DNA from: Pseudomonas fuscovaginae SE-1
GTDB taxonomy: Bacteria; Pseudomonadota; Gammaproteobacteria; Pseudomonadales; Pseudomonadaceae
Direction of reading: 5' to 3'
NCBI RefSeq assembly: GCF_000364705.1
Contig: NZ_AQOH01000226.1
Coordinates: forward strand, 1 to 61,302
Length of the DNA: 61,302 nt
Part shown: piece after piece, positions 37,487 through 46,931 of the stretch
Numbering within the stretch: position 1 is the stretch's first letter
How the letters are laid out: the number at the start of each line of letters is the position of its first letter
The notes under the pieces: model-generated
Told to the model about the DNA's origin: nothing
The model's input: the letters and a program-made list of their open reading frames with translations, nothing else
The model's database searches: none
Translations under genes and position numbers: made by a program

Positions 37487-37995
37487 AGCCTGGACTCAGC
37501 CCGATACAGACCCTGATGCTACGCCGGCACCTGGAAGCCGGACTGCCACTGGTCTCGCGACCCTACCGCGCCCTCGCCGATCGGATCACGGCCAGTGAAC
37601 AGCAGGTGCTCGAGCAGATGCGGCAGTGGCAGGAGCAGGGCCTGTTCCGCCGCCAGGGCCTGGTGCTCAATCACCGCGCCCTGGGTTTTACCGCCAACGC
37701 CATGCTGGTGCTGGACATTCCGGATGCCCTGGTCGACGAGGTCGGCCGGCGCCTGGGCCAGGCCGCCGGTGTCAGCCTCTGCTATCAACGCCCCCGGCGT
37801 CTGCCGCAATGGCGCTACAACCTGTTCTGCATGATCCACGGTCGCCAGCGCGAACAGGTCGAGGCGCACATCCAGGCCTTGCTCGACGAGCAGCAACTGA
37901 GTGACCTGCCCCATCAACTGTTGTTCAGCACCCATGCCTTCAAGCAGTGCGGGGGACGCTTCACCGCCTCGACACGGGTACAGCGCCATGGATGA
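37483..37995 (+). CDS. nirL: Siroheme decarboxylase subunit NirL
   Basis: This 170-aa member of the Lrp-like decarboxylase set has [19 protein letters not shown] at the N-terminus and the pairing segment [23 protein letters not shown], in which CYQRPR replaces the NHNYxREH type. This is the feature that distinguishes L/H from D/G. The protein is expected to pair with NirD in the decarboxylase heteromer. It overlaps nirD by 4 and nirG by 8 bases. Confidence 0.88.
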   Translation: MKPGLSPIQTLMLRRHLEAGLPLVSRPYRALADRITASEQQVLEQMRQWQEQGLFRRQGLVLNHRALGFTANAMLVLDIPDALVDEVGRRLGQAAGVSLCYQRPRRLPQWRYNLFCMIHGRQREQVEAHIQALLDEQQLSDLPHQLLFSTHAFKQCGGRFTASTRVQRHG

Positions 37996-38431
37996 ACTCG
38001 ATCGCCGCCTGATCAACCGCCTGCAACGGGGCCTGCCACTGGTGCGCCAGCCCTGGCGGGCGCTGGCCGAAGAGCTGGGCAACCACGGCAGCGAACTGCT
38101 CGAACGCGTCCAGGCGTTGCTCGACGACGGCACCCTCAGCCGCTTCGGCCCGATGTTCGACATCGAACAACTGGGTGGCGCGTTCACCCTGGCGGCGCTG
38201 GCGGTCCCGGAAGAACGCTTCGACACGGTGGCCGAACAACTGCACGCCCTGCCCGCCGTGGCCCACAACTATCGACGCGAACACGCCTGGAACATGTGGT
38301 TCGTCCTTGCCTGCCCGACCCCACAGGCCATCACCGAAACCCTGCAGCGGATCGAAAGCCTGACCGGCCTGACGCCACTGAACCTGCCCAAGGAGCACAC
38401 CTACCATGTCGGTCTCTATCTCCCGGTCTGA
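37988..38431 (+). CDS. nirG: Siroheme decarboxylase subunit NirG
   Basis: This 147-aa Lrp-like protein is of the D/G type, with [23 protein letters not shown] at the start and the His-rich segment [20 protein letters not shown]. Together with NirH it should form the second decarboxylase pair for siroheme. It overlaps nirL by 8 bases and nirH by 26 bases, an unusually long overlap that supports coupled translation. Confidence 0.88.
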   Translation: MDELDRRLINRLQRGLPLVRQPWRALAEELGNHGSELLERVQALLDDGTLSRFGPMFDIEQLGGAFTLAALAVPEERFDTVAEQLHALPAVAHNYRREHAWNMWFVLACPTPQAITETLQRIESLTGLTPLNLPKEHTYHVGLYLPV

Positions 38432-38909
38432 CTCGGTCCTGGCCCAACGGCTGGTCGAGCTGACCCAGGCCGGCCTGCCCCTGCTGGAAGACCCCTGGGC
38501 CTGGCTCGCCGAACAGCTTGGGCTGAACGTCGACGCCACGCTGGACCTGCTCAGTCGCCTGCAGGCACAAGGGGCGATCCGGCGCATCGGCGCCGTCCCG
38601 AATCACTATCGCCTGGGCTATCGCCACAACGGCATGACGGTCTGGGACGTGCAGGATGAGCAGATGCCGCGACTCGGCGCGCTGATCGGTGCACAGTCCT
38701 TCGTCAGTCACTGCTACCGACGTCCGCGCCAGGATGGCTGGCGCTACAACCTGTTCGCCATGGTCCATGGCCGCAGCCGCGAGGAGATCGAGCTTTATCG
38801 CACGCAACTGCGCGACCTGCTGGGAGGTGCCTGCATGGCCGACGAGATGCTGGTGAGCAGCCGCATCCTGAAGAAAACCGGCTTGCGGCTACCGCCCGTA
38901 CAACGCTGA
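38406..38909 (+). CDS. nirH: Siroheme decarboxylase subunit NirH
   Basis: This 167-aa L/H-type subunit has VELTQAGLPLLEDPWAWLAEQLG at the N-terminus and the segment VSHCYRRPRQDGWRYNLFAMVHG. It should be the partner of NirG in siroheme decarboxylation. The ATG at 38406 lies inside nirG. The four decarboxylase genes are separate here, as in P. aeruginosa, not fused as in the nirDL form of other denitrifiers. Confidence 0.88.
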   Translation: MSVSISRSDSVLAQRLVELTQAGLPLLEDPWAWLAEQLGLNVDATLDLLSRLQAQGAIRRIGAVPNHYRLGYRHNGMTVWDVQDEQMPRLGALIGAQSFVSHCYRRPRQDGWRYNLFAMVHGRSREEIELYRTQLRDLLGGACMADEMLVSSRILKKTGLRLPPVQR

Positions 38910-38935
38910 ACACCCGCCGAGCCGAGGAGACCGAC

Positions 38936-40114
38936 ATGTTGAGGATCAGCCAATACCTGCGCGCCCTGGCCGACCAGGGAGCCGCACCCAGAACCCGCCC
39001 GCCGGGCAGCCCGCGGCCGCCGGTGGTGATCTGGAACCTGCTGCGCCGCTGCAACCTGACCTGCCGGCACTGTTATGCGACCTCCGCCGACAGCGTCTTT
39101 CGCGATGAACTGGATACGGCCGCCGCACGAGCGGTGATCGACGACCTGCACCAGGCCGGCGTGAAAGTGCTGATCCTGTCCGGCGGCGAACCGCTGCTGC
39201 GTGACGATCTGTTCGAGCTCAGCGCCCATGCCCGCAGCAAGGGTCTGTTCGTCGCCCTGTCCAGCAACGGCACACTGATCGATGAACACAACATCGGGCA
39301 GATCGCCGAGGCCCACTTCGATTATGTCGGGATCAGCATCGATGGCCTGGAGCAGACCCATGATGCCTTTCGCCAGCTCAAGGGCAGCTTCGCAAGCTCC
39401 ATGCGGGCGATCCGGCTGTGTCGCGAGCAGGGCATTCGCGTCGGGCTGCGCACCACCTTGACCCAGGCCAATCATGCGCAACTGCCAGGGTTGCTGGACC
39501 TGATGCGCGAGTACGACGTGCAGAAGTTCTACCTGTCGCACCTCAACTACAGCGGCCGTGGCAGGCGCAGCCGCCGGCTCGACGCCCATCGGCAGATGAG
39601 CCGCGACGCCATGAACCTGATCTTCGAGCGGGCCTGGAAAGACATCCGGCAAGGCCGCGACAGCGACTTCGTCAGCGGCAACAACGATGCCGACGCCATT
39701 CTGCTGCTGCACTGGGTAGGCCGGCGCCTGCCGGAACACTACCAGGCGCTGAGGGAAATGCTGCTGGACTGGGGCGGCAACGCTTCGGGCAGTGGCATCG
39801 CCAACATCGACAACACCGGCGAAGTGCACCCGGATACCTACTGGTGGCAGCACTCGGTGGGCAATGTACGGCGTACGCCCTTTCGTACCCTCTGGCTGGA
39901 GCAGCCCGATCCCCTGCTGCGGCGCCTGCGTGAGCACCCCCGCCGCATCGGTGGCCGTTGCGGGCAATGCCGCTGGCTGGCGATCTGCAATGGCAATACC
40001 CGGACCCGCGCCTGGGCCGAAGGCGACCTCTGGGGTCAGGACCCCGGCTGTCACCTGAGCGATGAAGAGATCGGCCTCGAGCCCGTGCCCCTCATCCCCT
40101 GCGTCATGCATTGA
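38936..40114 (+). CDS. nirJ: Radical SAM enzyme NirJ for heme d1 synthesis
   Basis: This 392-aa radical SAM protein has the [4Fe-4S] motif C-N-L-T-C-R-H-C (CX3CX2C, about residues 40-47), the SAM-binding region ILSGGEPLLRDD and a C-terminal Cys cluster CGQCRWLAICNGN...PGC typical of auxiliary-cluster enzymes. NirJ replaces propionate side chains of didecarboxysiroheme by oxo groups. The ATG at 38936 follows CGAGGAGACCGAC. Confidence 0.92.
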   Translation: MLRISQYLRALADQGAAPRTRPPGSPRPPVVIWNLLRRCNLTCRHCYATSADSVFRDELDTAAARAVIDDLHQAGVKVLILSGGEPLLRDDLFELSAHARSKGLFVALSSNGTLIDEHNIGQIAEAHFDYVGISIDGLEQTHDAFRQLKGSFASSMRAIRLCREQGIRVGLRTTLTQANHAQLPGLLDLMREYDVQKFYLSHLNYSGRGRRSRRLDAHRQMSRDAMNLIFERAWKDIRQGRDSDFVSGNNDADAILLLHWVGRRLPEHYQALREMLLDWGGNASGSGIANIDNTGEVHPDTYWWQHSVGNVRRTPFRTLWLEQPDPLLRRLREHPRRIGGRCGQCRWLAICNGNTRTRAWAEGDLWGQDPGCHLSDEEIGLEPVPLIPCVMH

Positions 40115-40183
40115 AACGCCAGCCGGCGAGCCGTCCGACAGAGCACGGCAGCCGGCCCACCTGATGAAGCCCAAGGATTTTCC

Positions 40184-41011
40184 ATGCCAGCCTCCATTAC
40201 CCTACCGCCCACGCTTGAGTCCTCGTTCCGCGCGGGTGAAGTCGCCCTGGTCGGCGCCGGCCCCGGCGATCCGAGCCTGCTGACACTGCGGGCCTGGAGC
40301 CTGTTGCAGCAGGCCGATGCCGTGGTCTATGACCGCCTCGTCAGCCACGCGCTGCTGGGCCTGCTTCCCCTCGCTTGCGCCCGCCACTACGTCGGCAAGG
40401 CCAACGGTTGCCATAGTCTGCCCCAGGAGCAGATCAACGCACTGCTCGCCGAGCTCGCCAACCAAGGGCAACGGGTGGTGCGCCTCAAGGGTGGCGACCC
40501 ATTCATCTTCGGCCGTGGCGCCGAAGAACTCGACTACCTGCTGCAACGAGGCATTGCCTGCCAGGTGGTGCCCGGTGTCACCGCGGCCTCCGGCTGCAGT
40601 GCGTACGCCGGTATCGCCCTGACCCATCGCGACCTGGCCAACTCCTGCCGTTTCATCACCGGCCACCTGCAGAAGGACAACGAGCTGTCATTGCCCTGGA
40701 ACAGCCTGGCCGACGGCAGCCAGACCCTGGTGTTCTACATGGGCCTGTCCAACCTGGCGGTCATCGCGCGGCGCCTGATCGAAGCCGGCTTGCCCGCCCG
40801 GACACCGGCGGCGCTGATCAGCAACGGCACCCTGCCCGACCAGCAGGTCATCCGTGGCAGCCTGTACCAACTGCCCGAGCTGGCGCGTGGCTGCCCACCC
40901 GGAATACCGACACTGACCGTGATCGGCCAGGTGGTCGACCTGTTCGATGGTCGGCCACTGGAGCATCCGGCGCGTGTTCAGCCCGGTCATGCACGACAAG
41001 GCCAACCGTAG
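40184..41011 (+). CDS. nirE: Uroporphyrinogen-III C-methyltransferase NirE
   Basis: This 275-aa SAM-dependent methyltransferase makes precorrin-2, the first dedicated step towards heme d1. Family motifs are LVGAGPGDPSLLTLRAW, VVRLKGGDPFIFGRGAEEL, VVPGVTAASGCSAYAGIALTHRD and FYMGLSNL. It is a stand-alone SUMT without the CysG oxidase/chelatase part. It is the last nir gene: nirN, which follows nirE in P. aeruginosa, is missing. Confidence 0.92.
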   Translation: MPASITLPPTLESSFRAGEVALVGAGPGDPSLLTLRAWSLLQQADAVVYDRLVSHALLGLLPLACARHYVGKANGCHSLPQEQINALLAELANQGQRVVRLKGGDPFIFGRGAEELDYLLQRGIACQVVPGVTAASGCSAYAGIALTHRDLANSCRFITGHLQKDNELSLPWNSLADGSQTLVFYMGLSNLAVIARRLIEAGLPARTPAALISNGTLPDQQVIRGSLYQLPELARGCPPGIPTLTVIGQVVDLFDGRPLEHPARVQPGHARQGQP

Positions 41012-41050
41012 CGATCTTCCGGTTATCGAGCCGATGCCCCTGGGACCGGC

Positions 41051-41494
41051 TCACCAACCCGGATAGAACATCCATTTGGCCAGCAACACGATCAGCACCA
41101 TGTGCGTGAACACACTGTAGTGAATGAAATGCTGGTGGCGGTCGGTCATGCGAGCACTCCTGAGCAGGAACAGGGCCACCAGAAAATGCCCGAGCACGCT
41201 GAAGGCAAGCAGTATCTTCAAGCTGAGCAGGGTGCCGAAGGAAGACGCCAGTGGATGCTCGAGGACCGGCAGATAGCGCAGCCAGACCATGCCCAGCCCG
41301 GCACCGAACAGCACCAGCAGCACTCCTGGCATCAATGTCCGGGCGCGTCGACCGACACCCTGTTCGAGCAGCAGCATGACCTTGGCCGGCAGTTGTCGGC
41401 GGATGTTCTCCAGGAACAGGACTTCGAAGAACACCGTACCGATGAAGACCAGCGCGGCAAACAGGTGCAAGGTGAGCAGCAGCGGGTAGATCAT
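41051..41494 (-). CDS. CopD-like four-helix membrane protein (second copy)
   Basis: This 147-aa paralogue of the CopD-like protein beside nnrS has the same His-bearing helices: LTLHLFAALVFIGTVFFEVLF, FSVLGHFLVALFLL and the C-terminal VFTHMVLIVLLAKWMFYPG. It is convergent to nirE. The ATG at 41494 (MIYPLLLTLHL) is chosen to match the paralogue; a longer reading adds 21 residues. A perfect Anr/Dnr box lies about 104 bp upstream, so expression under low oxygen or NO is likely. A haem- or copper-binding role in nitrite/NO metabolism is inference from location and histidines. Confidence 0.75.
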   Translation of the reverse strand: MIYPLLLTLHLFAALVFIGTVFFEVLFLENIRRQLPAKVMLLLEQGVGRRARTLMPGVLLVLFGAGLGMVWLRYLPVLEHPLASSFGTLLSLKILLAFSVLGHFLVALFLLRSARMTDRHQHFIHYSVFTHMVLIVLLAKWMFYPGW

Positions 41495-41597
41495 GAAATC
41501 CCCGGTCTCGACGATAGACACAATGGAGTGGCCCGTCGCCTCGACGATACGGGACACCGGCTTGCAGGCAGGCTAGCGTGACCCTCCGCGACCGCCG

Positions 41598-41611
41598 TTG
41601 ATATCGATCAA
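41598..41611. promoter_or_regulatory. Perfect Anr/Dnr (FNR-type) box upstream of the second CopD-like gene
   Basis: TTGATATCGATCAA is an exact TTGAT-N4-ATCAA palindrome. It could serve the CopD-like gene on the minus strand (ATG at 41494) or, less likely, the rpiR-type gene starting at 41754. Confidence 0.75.
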
Positions 41612-41686
41612 GGCATCCGCCTCCGGGACCGACGACGACCTCACGCCATCGCGCTGAAAAAAGCATTGTGCTATCTCGAGAACCAA

Positions 41687-41702
41687 TGTTATGTTCATAA
41701 CA
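41687..41702. promoter_or_regulatory. Candidate operator of the RpiR-type regulator
   Basis: TGTTATG-TT-CATAACA is a perfect 16-bp palindrome, and a half site CATAACA recurs at 41725-41731. It lies about 50 bp upstream of the regulator gene in an AT-rich patch, which suits an autoregulatory operator. Confidence 0.6.
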
Positions 41703-41753
41703 CGATAAAGATAAATGACACCTACATAACAAACCCAACGCTGGCCCGCCGAC

Positions 41754-42614
41754 ATGCCCACGGAAAAAAACAGCTTTCTGCAGCAACTGGAGCAACAGTT
41801 CTCCAGCCTGACCCCGACCGGCAAGCGCATCGCCAGCTACCTGCTGGGCAATCCGGAACAGCTGCCGTTCGAATCGGCCGACAGCATCGCCCAGCATGCC
41901 TCGACCACCGGCATTTCCGTGGGGCGCTTCCTGCGTTCGCTGGGTTACCAGAACATCGACGACGTGAAAAAGAGCCTGCGTGGCGAAGCGTCGACGTCCT
42001 GGCTGATTACCGACCGGATCGGTGCCTTTCGTGCCGAGTCCAACCAGCAAGACGCCCTCGACCGCTCCATGCACCGCGAAATCGAGGCCATCCAGCACGC
42101 CTATGGCCTGGCCCGCAGCGACGCCTTCGCCCGGATCGTGCAGCGGATCCATGAGGCCGACGCCGTGTTCATCCTGGGGATCCAGTCGACCCGCGGGATT
42201 CTCACCGCCTTCCACAGCCACTTGGAATACATCCGTCCCAAGGTCTATTACGTCGACGGTCTCTCGGGTATCTACGCCGAAACGCTGAACTCGGGCTTTG
42301 CCAATCCCTACGCGATCATCGCCGACTTCCGCGCCTACTCCAGCGTGGCCCAGACCTTCTGCCAGGTGGCCCGGGACAACGACCTGCCCCTGGCGCTGAT
42401 CACCGACCTGCAATGCCCCTGGGCCCGTGACCATGACCTGGACCTGCTGCAACTGAAAACCGATGTCGGCCAGTTCTGGGACTCCCTCGCACCACTGACC
42501 TGCCTGCTCAACCTGGTGGTGTCGGCGGTGGCGGAGCAGTACGGCGATCGTCTCGACGAACGCCTGACCCGTAACCGCCAACTGCAGAAAGCCTTCGGCC
42601 AGTTCGAAGGTTGA
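41754..42614 (+). CDS. RpiR/MurR-family regulator with SIS domain
   Basis: This 286-aa protein has an N-terminal RpiR helix-turn-helix (about 1-80, LTPTGKRIASYLLGNPE, SADSIAQHASTTGISVGRFLRSLGY) and a C-terminal SIS sugar-isomerase domain (about 125-255, FILGIQSTRGILTAFHSHL, YAIIADFRAYSSVAQTFCQ). Family members sense phosphorylated sugars, including cell-wall sugars. It is immediately upstream of, and co-directional with, the D-Ala-D-Ala operon, so a cell-wall-derived ligand is a reasonable guess. Confidence 0.85.
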   Translation: MPTEKNSFLQQLEQQFSSLTPTGKRIASYLLGNPEQLPFESADSIAQHASTTGISVGRFLRSLGYQNIDDVKKSLRGEASTSWLITDRIGAFRAESNQQDALDRSMHREIEAIQHAYGLARSDAFARIVQRIHEADAVFILGIQSTRGILTAFHSHLEYIRPKVYYVDGLSGIYAETLNSGFANPYAIIADFRAYSSVAQTFCQVARDNDLPLALITDLQCPWARDHDLDLLQLKTDVGQFWDSLAPLTCLLNLVVSAVAEQYGDRLDERLTRNRQLQKAFGQFEG

Positions 42615-42650
42615 AACATCGCCCCAGCAAGTCCCAACCGGAGTGTTTGT

Positions 42651-43190
42651 GTGAACGACAACCCCCTTGTAGAGATCGATGCCCAGCGCTACCAGGTGCA
42701 GATCGACATGATCTACGCCAGCGCGGACAACCTGGCCGGGAAAGTGATCTACCCCACCGCCCGCTGCCGGCTGCACCGTGAGGCGGCCGGGCGCCTGGAA
42801 CTGGCCAGCCGGCTGGCCCGCCAGGCCGGCTACACCCTGCGCATCTATGACGCCTACCGCCCTCCCTACGCCCAGCACCTGCTGTGGGAGGCGTTACCGA
42901 ACAACGACTACGTACGCGACCCGCACCTGGGTTCGCACCACAGCCGTGGCGTGGCGGTGGACCTGACCCTGGTCGACAGCGACAACCAGCCGCTGGACAT
43001 GGGCAGTGCCTTCGACACCATGGAGGAACGCTCCCATCCGTTCTACCCCGACCTGCCCGTCACGGTGCAGCGCAATCGCCTGCTGCTGCTCGGGGTGATG
43101 CTCGCCGCCGGGTTCCAGGCCATCGCCACCGAGTGGTGGCACTACGAATTGCCGAATGCCGACGACTACCCGCTGCTGGAGGACGAATAA
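42651..43190 (+). CDS. ddpX: D-alanyl-D-alanine dipeptidase (VanX/DdpX family)
   Basis: This 179-aa zinc dipeptidase shows the VanX signatures RIYDAYRPPYAQ, SHHSRGVAVDLTL (His and Asp zinc ligands) and the C-terminal ATEWWHYEL (catalytic Glu and third ligand His). It hydrolyses D-Ala-D-Ala. The start codon is GTG at 42651, behind CCGGAG. It lacks a signal peptide, so it acts on imported dipeptide in the cytoplasm, matching the transporter genes that follow. Confidence 0.9.
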   Translation: MNDNPLVEIDAQRYQVQIDMIYASADNLAGKVIYPTARCRLHREAAGRLELASRLARQAGYTLRIYDAYRPPYAQHLLWEALPNNDYVRDPHLGSHHSRGVAVDLTLVDSDNQPLDMGSAFDTMEERSHPFYPDLPVTVQRNRLLLLGVMLAAGFQAIATEWWHYELPNADDYPLLEDE

Positions 43191-43380
43191 GCCACCGCCT
43201 GAACCGCAAGACCTGCGCAAAGGGACCTGAGAGTCTCGAAAGCCACACAGCACAGCCGCTTCGAAGGGGCTGAGAACAACAATAACCCGCGCCACTTACG
43301 CTTCACCTGCAACTGCCCGGTTATAGCTTTTATAAAAAACCTGACGAACTTCCATACATCGAATGATCAAGGAAACCGGC

Positions 43381-44961
43381 ATGAACCCTATCGACACCGT
43401 GACCCGCAAGACCGCCCCCGGCACCGGCAAGCTGCTGCTGACCCTGCTGTGCAGCGCCCTGAGCCTCGGCGCCTGGCAGGCCGCCAGCGCCGCCACGCCA
43501 CCCGACACGCTGGTCATCGGCAAGCCCGCCGACCCGCAGACCCTCGACCCGGCGGTGACCTTCGACAACAACGACTGGACCATCACCTACCCGTCCTACC
43601 AGCGCCTGGTCGGCTACAAGGTCGAAGGCGACAAGAGCAGCACCGAAGTCCAGGGCGACCTGGCCGAAAGCTGGACCGTCTCCCCCGACAACCTGGTCTG
43701 GGAGTTCAAGCTCAAGGCCGGCAACAAATTCGATGACGGCGCACCGGTGGACGCCACGGCCGTGAAGTTTTCCTTCGACCGCCTGATGACCCTCAAGCAG
43801 GGGCCATCCGGGGCGTTCCCCGAAGACATGGTGGTGTCGGTGGTCGATCCGCAGACCATCCGCTTCACCCTCAAGACCCCGTTCGCGCCGTTCCTGTTCA
43901 CCCTGGCCCACAACGGCGCCTCGATCATCAACCCGGACGTGGTGAACAAGAGCAGCGACGTCAACGCCTGGCTGTCCAGCCACACCGCAGGCTCCGGCCC
44001 CTTCCGCCTGAGCAACTGGCAGAAGGGACAGTCGCTGACCCTGGAGCCCAACAGCTATTACGCCGGGGCCAAGCCGGCCCTGAAGAGCGTGATCATCAAG
44101 ATCATCGCCGAGCCGTCGGTGCGTCGCCTGCAACTGGAAAAAGGCGATCTGGACATCATCGAGGACATGCCCGAAGACCAACTCGGCGTGCTCGCCAAGA
44201 AGCCTGGTGTAGCAGTCAGGGAGTTCCCGTCGCTGCGCGTGACCTACCTGTACCTGAACAACAAGAAGGGCCCGCTGACCAGCGTCGACGCCCGCCGTGG
44301 CATCACCGAGGCGGTGGACTACAGCGGTATCGTCAAGGGCATCCTCAAGGACAAGGCCAAGCTGATGAACGGCCCGATCCCGGATGGCATGTGGGCCTAC
44401 GACAGCTCGCTGCCGCCGATGAAACAGGACCTGGCCGCCGCCAAGGAGAGCCTGGCCAAGGCCCCGCAGAAGGTCACCCAGCTCAGCTACCTGTACTCCG
44501 ACAAGGACCCGAACTGGGAACCGATCGGCCTGACCCTGCAGGCGGCGCTGGCCCCGCTGGGGGTCAACCTGAAGCTGGAAAAGCTCGCCAACGCGACCCT
44601 GCGCGAGCGCGTCGGCCAGGCCGACTACGACATCGCCGCCGGCGCCTGGAGCCCGGACTTCGCCGATCCGTACATGTTCATGAACTTCTGGTTCGACTCC
44701 AAGATGCAGGGCCTGCAGGGCAACCGCTCGTTCTACAGCAACCCCGAAGTCGACAAGCTGATTCGTGAAGCGGCGGCCACCAGCGACACCGCCAAGCGCG
44801 TCGAGCTGTACCAGACCGCCCAGAAAGCGGTACTCAAGGACAGCGTCTACGCCTACCTCTACCAGAAGAGCTACACCCTGCCGATGCGTGATTCGGTCAA
44901 GGGCTACGTGTTCAACCCGATGCTCGAACAGGTCTTCAACCTGGGCAGCATGAGCAAGTAA
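43381..44961 (+). CDS. ddpA: ABC transporter periplasmic binding protein for D-Ala-D-Ala/oligopeptide
   Basis: This 526-aa family 5 extracellular solute-binding protein has a signal peptide (about 1-38, LLLTLLCSALSLGAWQAASA) and the typical SBP_bac_5 core (LVIGKPADPQTLDPAV, DLAESWTVSPDNLVWEFKLK, GAWSPDFADPYMFMNFWF). The ATG at 43381 is preferred, 7 bases after CAAGGAAA; an ATG at 43363 would add six residues. A palindromic TTATA-GCTTT-TATAA lies at 43321-43335. Position after ddpX indicates dipeptide specificity. Confidence 0.87.
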   Translation: MNPIDTVTRKTAPGTGKLLLTLLCSALSLGAWQAASAATPPDTLVIGKPADPQTLDPAVTFDNNDWTITYPSYQRLVGYKVEGDKSSTEVQGDLAESWTVSPDNLVWEFKLKAGNKFDDGAPVDATAVKFSFDRLMTLKQGPSGAFPEDMVVSVVDPQTIRFTLKTPFAPFLFTLAHNGASIINPDVVNKSSDVNAWLSSHTAGSGPFRLSNWQKGQSLTLEPNSYYAGAKPALKSVIIKIIAEPSVRRLQLEKGDLDIIEDMPEDQLGVLAKKPGVAVREFPSLRVTYLYLNNKKGPLTSVDARRGITEAVDYSGIVKGILKDKAKLMNGPIPDGMWAYDSSLPPMKQDLAAAKESLAKAPQKVTQLSYLYSDKDPNWEPIGLTLQAALAPLGVNLKLEKLANATLRERVGQADYDIAAGAWSPDFADPYMFMNFWFDSKMQGLQGNRSFYSNPEVDKLIREAAATSDTAKRVELYQTAQKAVLKDSVYAYLYQKSYTLPMRDSVKGYVFNPMLEQVFNLGSMSK

Positions 44962-45031
44962 GCCTGCTCCCCCGCGCCGGCCGTTCGCGGCGGGCGCGGC
45001 GTTCCCGTCGTTCGTGTGACTGAGGTGCCAG

Positions 45032-46048
45032 ATGGCCTTCCTGACTCTGTTGCGCAAGCGCCTGCTCGGCCTCGTATTGGTCGTGTTCGGTGTTTCGCTG
45101 ATTACATTCGCAATTTCCCACCTGATTCCCGGTGACCCGGCCCGGCTGATCGCCGGCGACCGCGCCAGCGATGAACTGGTGGCCGGCATCCGCCACCAGT
45201 TGGGCCTGGACCTGCCGCTGTATCAACAATACGGCCGCTACCTGATGGACCTGCTGCACGGTGACCTCGGCACCTCGATCCGTACCAACCGGCCGGTGCT
45301 GGAAGACCTGCAGGCGTTCTTCCCCGCCACCCTGGAACTGGCCCTGGTCGCACTGCTGCTGGCGATCCTGGTCGGCGTGCCGCTGGGCGTGCTGTCGGCG
45401 GTGTATCACAACCGCGCCATCGACCAGATCGCCCGCACCCTGGCGGTGACCGGCATTTCCACCCCGGCGTTCTGGCTGGGCCTGGGCACCATCGTGCTGT
45501 TCTACGGCCAACTGGGTTGGCTGCCGGGTGGCGGTCGTTTGTCGGAAGGGCTGACACCGCCGCCGACCTTCACCGGCTTCTACCTGATCGACGCGCTGAT
45601 CGCCGGCGACGGCAGCCTGTTCGTCGATGTGCTGCGGCACTTGATCCTCCCCGCCGCCACTCTCGGTTTCGTCACCCTCGGCGTGGTCGCCCGGCAGATC
45701 CGCTCGGCCATGCTCGATCAACTGGGCGAGGACTACATCCGCACCGCACGGGCCTATGGCCTGTCGCGCTGGACGGTGATCCTGCGCCACGCGCTGCCCA
45801 ACGCGCTGATCCCGTCGGTGACGGTGCTCGGCCTGACCCTCGGCGACCTGCTCTACGGCGCGGTACTGACCGAAACCGTGTTCGCCTGGCCCGGCATGGG
45901 CGCCTATGTGGTCAAGTCGATCCAGTCGCTGGATTTCCCGGCGGTGATGGGCTTCGCGATCCTGGTGTCCTTCATCTATGTGTTGCTGAACATGGCCATC
46001 GATCTTCTGTACCGCGTGATCGACCCACGCATCGGCGAGGTGAGCTGA
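45032..46048 (+). CDS. ddpB: ABC transporter permease DdpB
   Basis: This 338-aa inner-membrane permease of the DppB/OppB type has six helices and the EAA-loop region RTARAYGLSRWTVILRHALPNAL (about 245-268), with the family start ..FGVSLITFAISHLIPGDPA. It forms the transport channel with DdpC. It is followed by ddpC after one base. Confidence 0.88.
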   Translation: MAFLTLLRKRLLGLVLVVFGVSLITFAISHLIPGDPARLIAGDRASDELVAGIRHQLGLDLPLYQQYGRYLMDLLHGDLGTSIRTNRPVLEDLQAFFPATLELALVALLLAILVGVPLGVLSAVYHNRAIDQIARTLAVTGISTPAFWLGLGTIVLFYGQLGWLPGGGRLSEGLTPPPTFTGFYLIDALIAGDGSLFVDVLRHLILPAATLGFVTLGVVARQIRSAMLDQLGEDYIRTARAYGLSRWTVILRHALPNALIPSVTVLGLTLGDLLYGAVLTETVFAWPGMGAYVVKSIQSLDFPAVMGFAILVSFIYVLLNMAIDLLYRVIDPRIGEVS

Positions 46049-46049
46049 A

Positions 46050-46931
46050 ATGTCCGTACCCTTGAGTGCAACCCGCACCCCGCGCTGGGGCGACAAGTTC
46101 GCCTACCTGGCCTACCAGATCCGCCGCAGCCCACTGACCATGGCCGGGCTGACAATCACGTCCATCGTCCTGCTGTGCATGATCTTCGCACCGTGGCTCG
46201 CCAGCCACGATCCCAATGCCCTGAACCTGGCCGAGCGCCTGGCAGAGCCCTCGGCCGAGCACTGGTTCGGTACCGATGAAGTCGGCCGGGACATCTTCAG
46301 CCGTGTGCTGTTCGGCAGCCAGCAGTCGGTCGGGGTCGGCCTGTTCGTGGCCTTTGCCTCGTGCCTGATCGGCGGCCTGCTGGGCTGCTTCTCCGGGGTG
46401 ATCGGCGGGCGTTTCGACGCCCTGGTCATGCGCCTGATGGACATCATGCTGTCGGTGCCCTCTCTGGTACTGATCATGGCCCTGGCCGCCGCACTGGGCG
46501 CCAGCCTGTTCAATGCCATGCTGGCGATCACCCTGGTGCGGATCCCGTCCTATGTGCGCCTGGCCCGCGGCCAGTCCCTGAGCATCCGCCAGATGGGGTA
46601 CGTCAAGGCCGCGCAGACCTTCGGCGCCGGGCGCTGGCACATGGTCCACTGGCACGTCGCGCGCAACGCCATGCCGCCCTTGCTGGTGCAACTGAGCCTG
46701 GATATCGGCAGCGCCATCCTCATGGCCTCGGCCCTGGGCTTCATCGGCCTCGGTGCCCAGCAACCGACCGCCGAATGGGGCGCGATGGTCGCCACCGGGC
46801 GCAACTACATCCTCGACAACTGGTGGTATTCGACCTTTCCGGGCCTGGCGATCCTGATCACCGCCACCGGCTTCAACCTGCTGGGCGATGGCGTACGCGA
46901 TCTGCTCGACCCACGGCAACAGGGGAAATGA
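46050..46931 (+). CDS. ddpC: ABC transporter permease DdpC
   Basis: This 293-aa permease of the DppC/OppC type has the N-terminal cytoplasmic stretch and helix typical of the family, the motif WFGTDEVGRDIFSRVLFGSQQS, and the EAA loop YVKAAQTFGAGRWHMVHWHV. It overlaps the ATPase gene ddpD (ATGA). Confidence 0.88.
   Translation: MSVPLSATRTPRWGDKFAYLAYQIRRSPLTMAGLTITSIVLLCMIFAPWLASHDPNALNLAERLAEPSAEHWFGTDEVGRDIFSRVLFGSQQSVGVGLFVAFASCLIGGLLGCFSGVIGGRFDALVMRLMDIMLSVPSLVLIMALAAALGASLFNAMLAITLVRIPSYVRLARGQSLSIRQMGYVKAAQTFGAGRWHMVHWHVARNAMPPLLVQLSLDIGSAILMASALGFIGLGAQQPTAEWGAMVATGRNYILDNWWYSTFPGLAILITATGFNLLGDGVRDLLDPRQQGK

Noticed and set aside
40848..42878. Minus-strand frame of 676 codons opposite nirE, the RpiR-type regulator and ddpX
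   Set aside because: It crosses several opposed genes and intergenic signals, with no family resemblance; a shadow.
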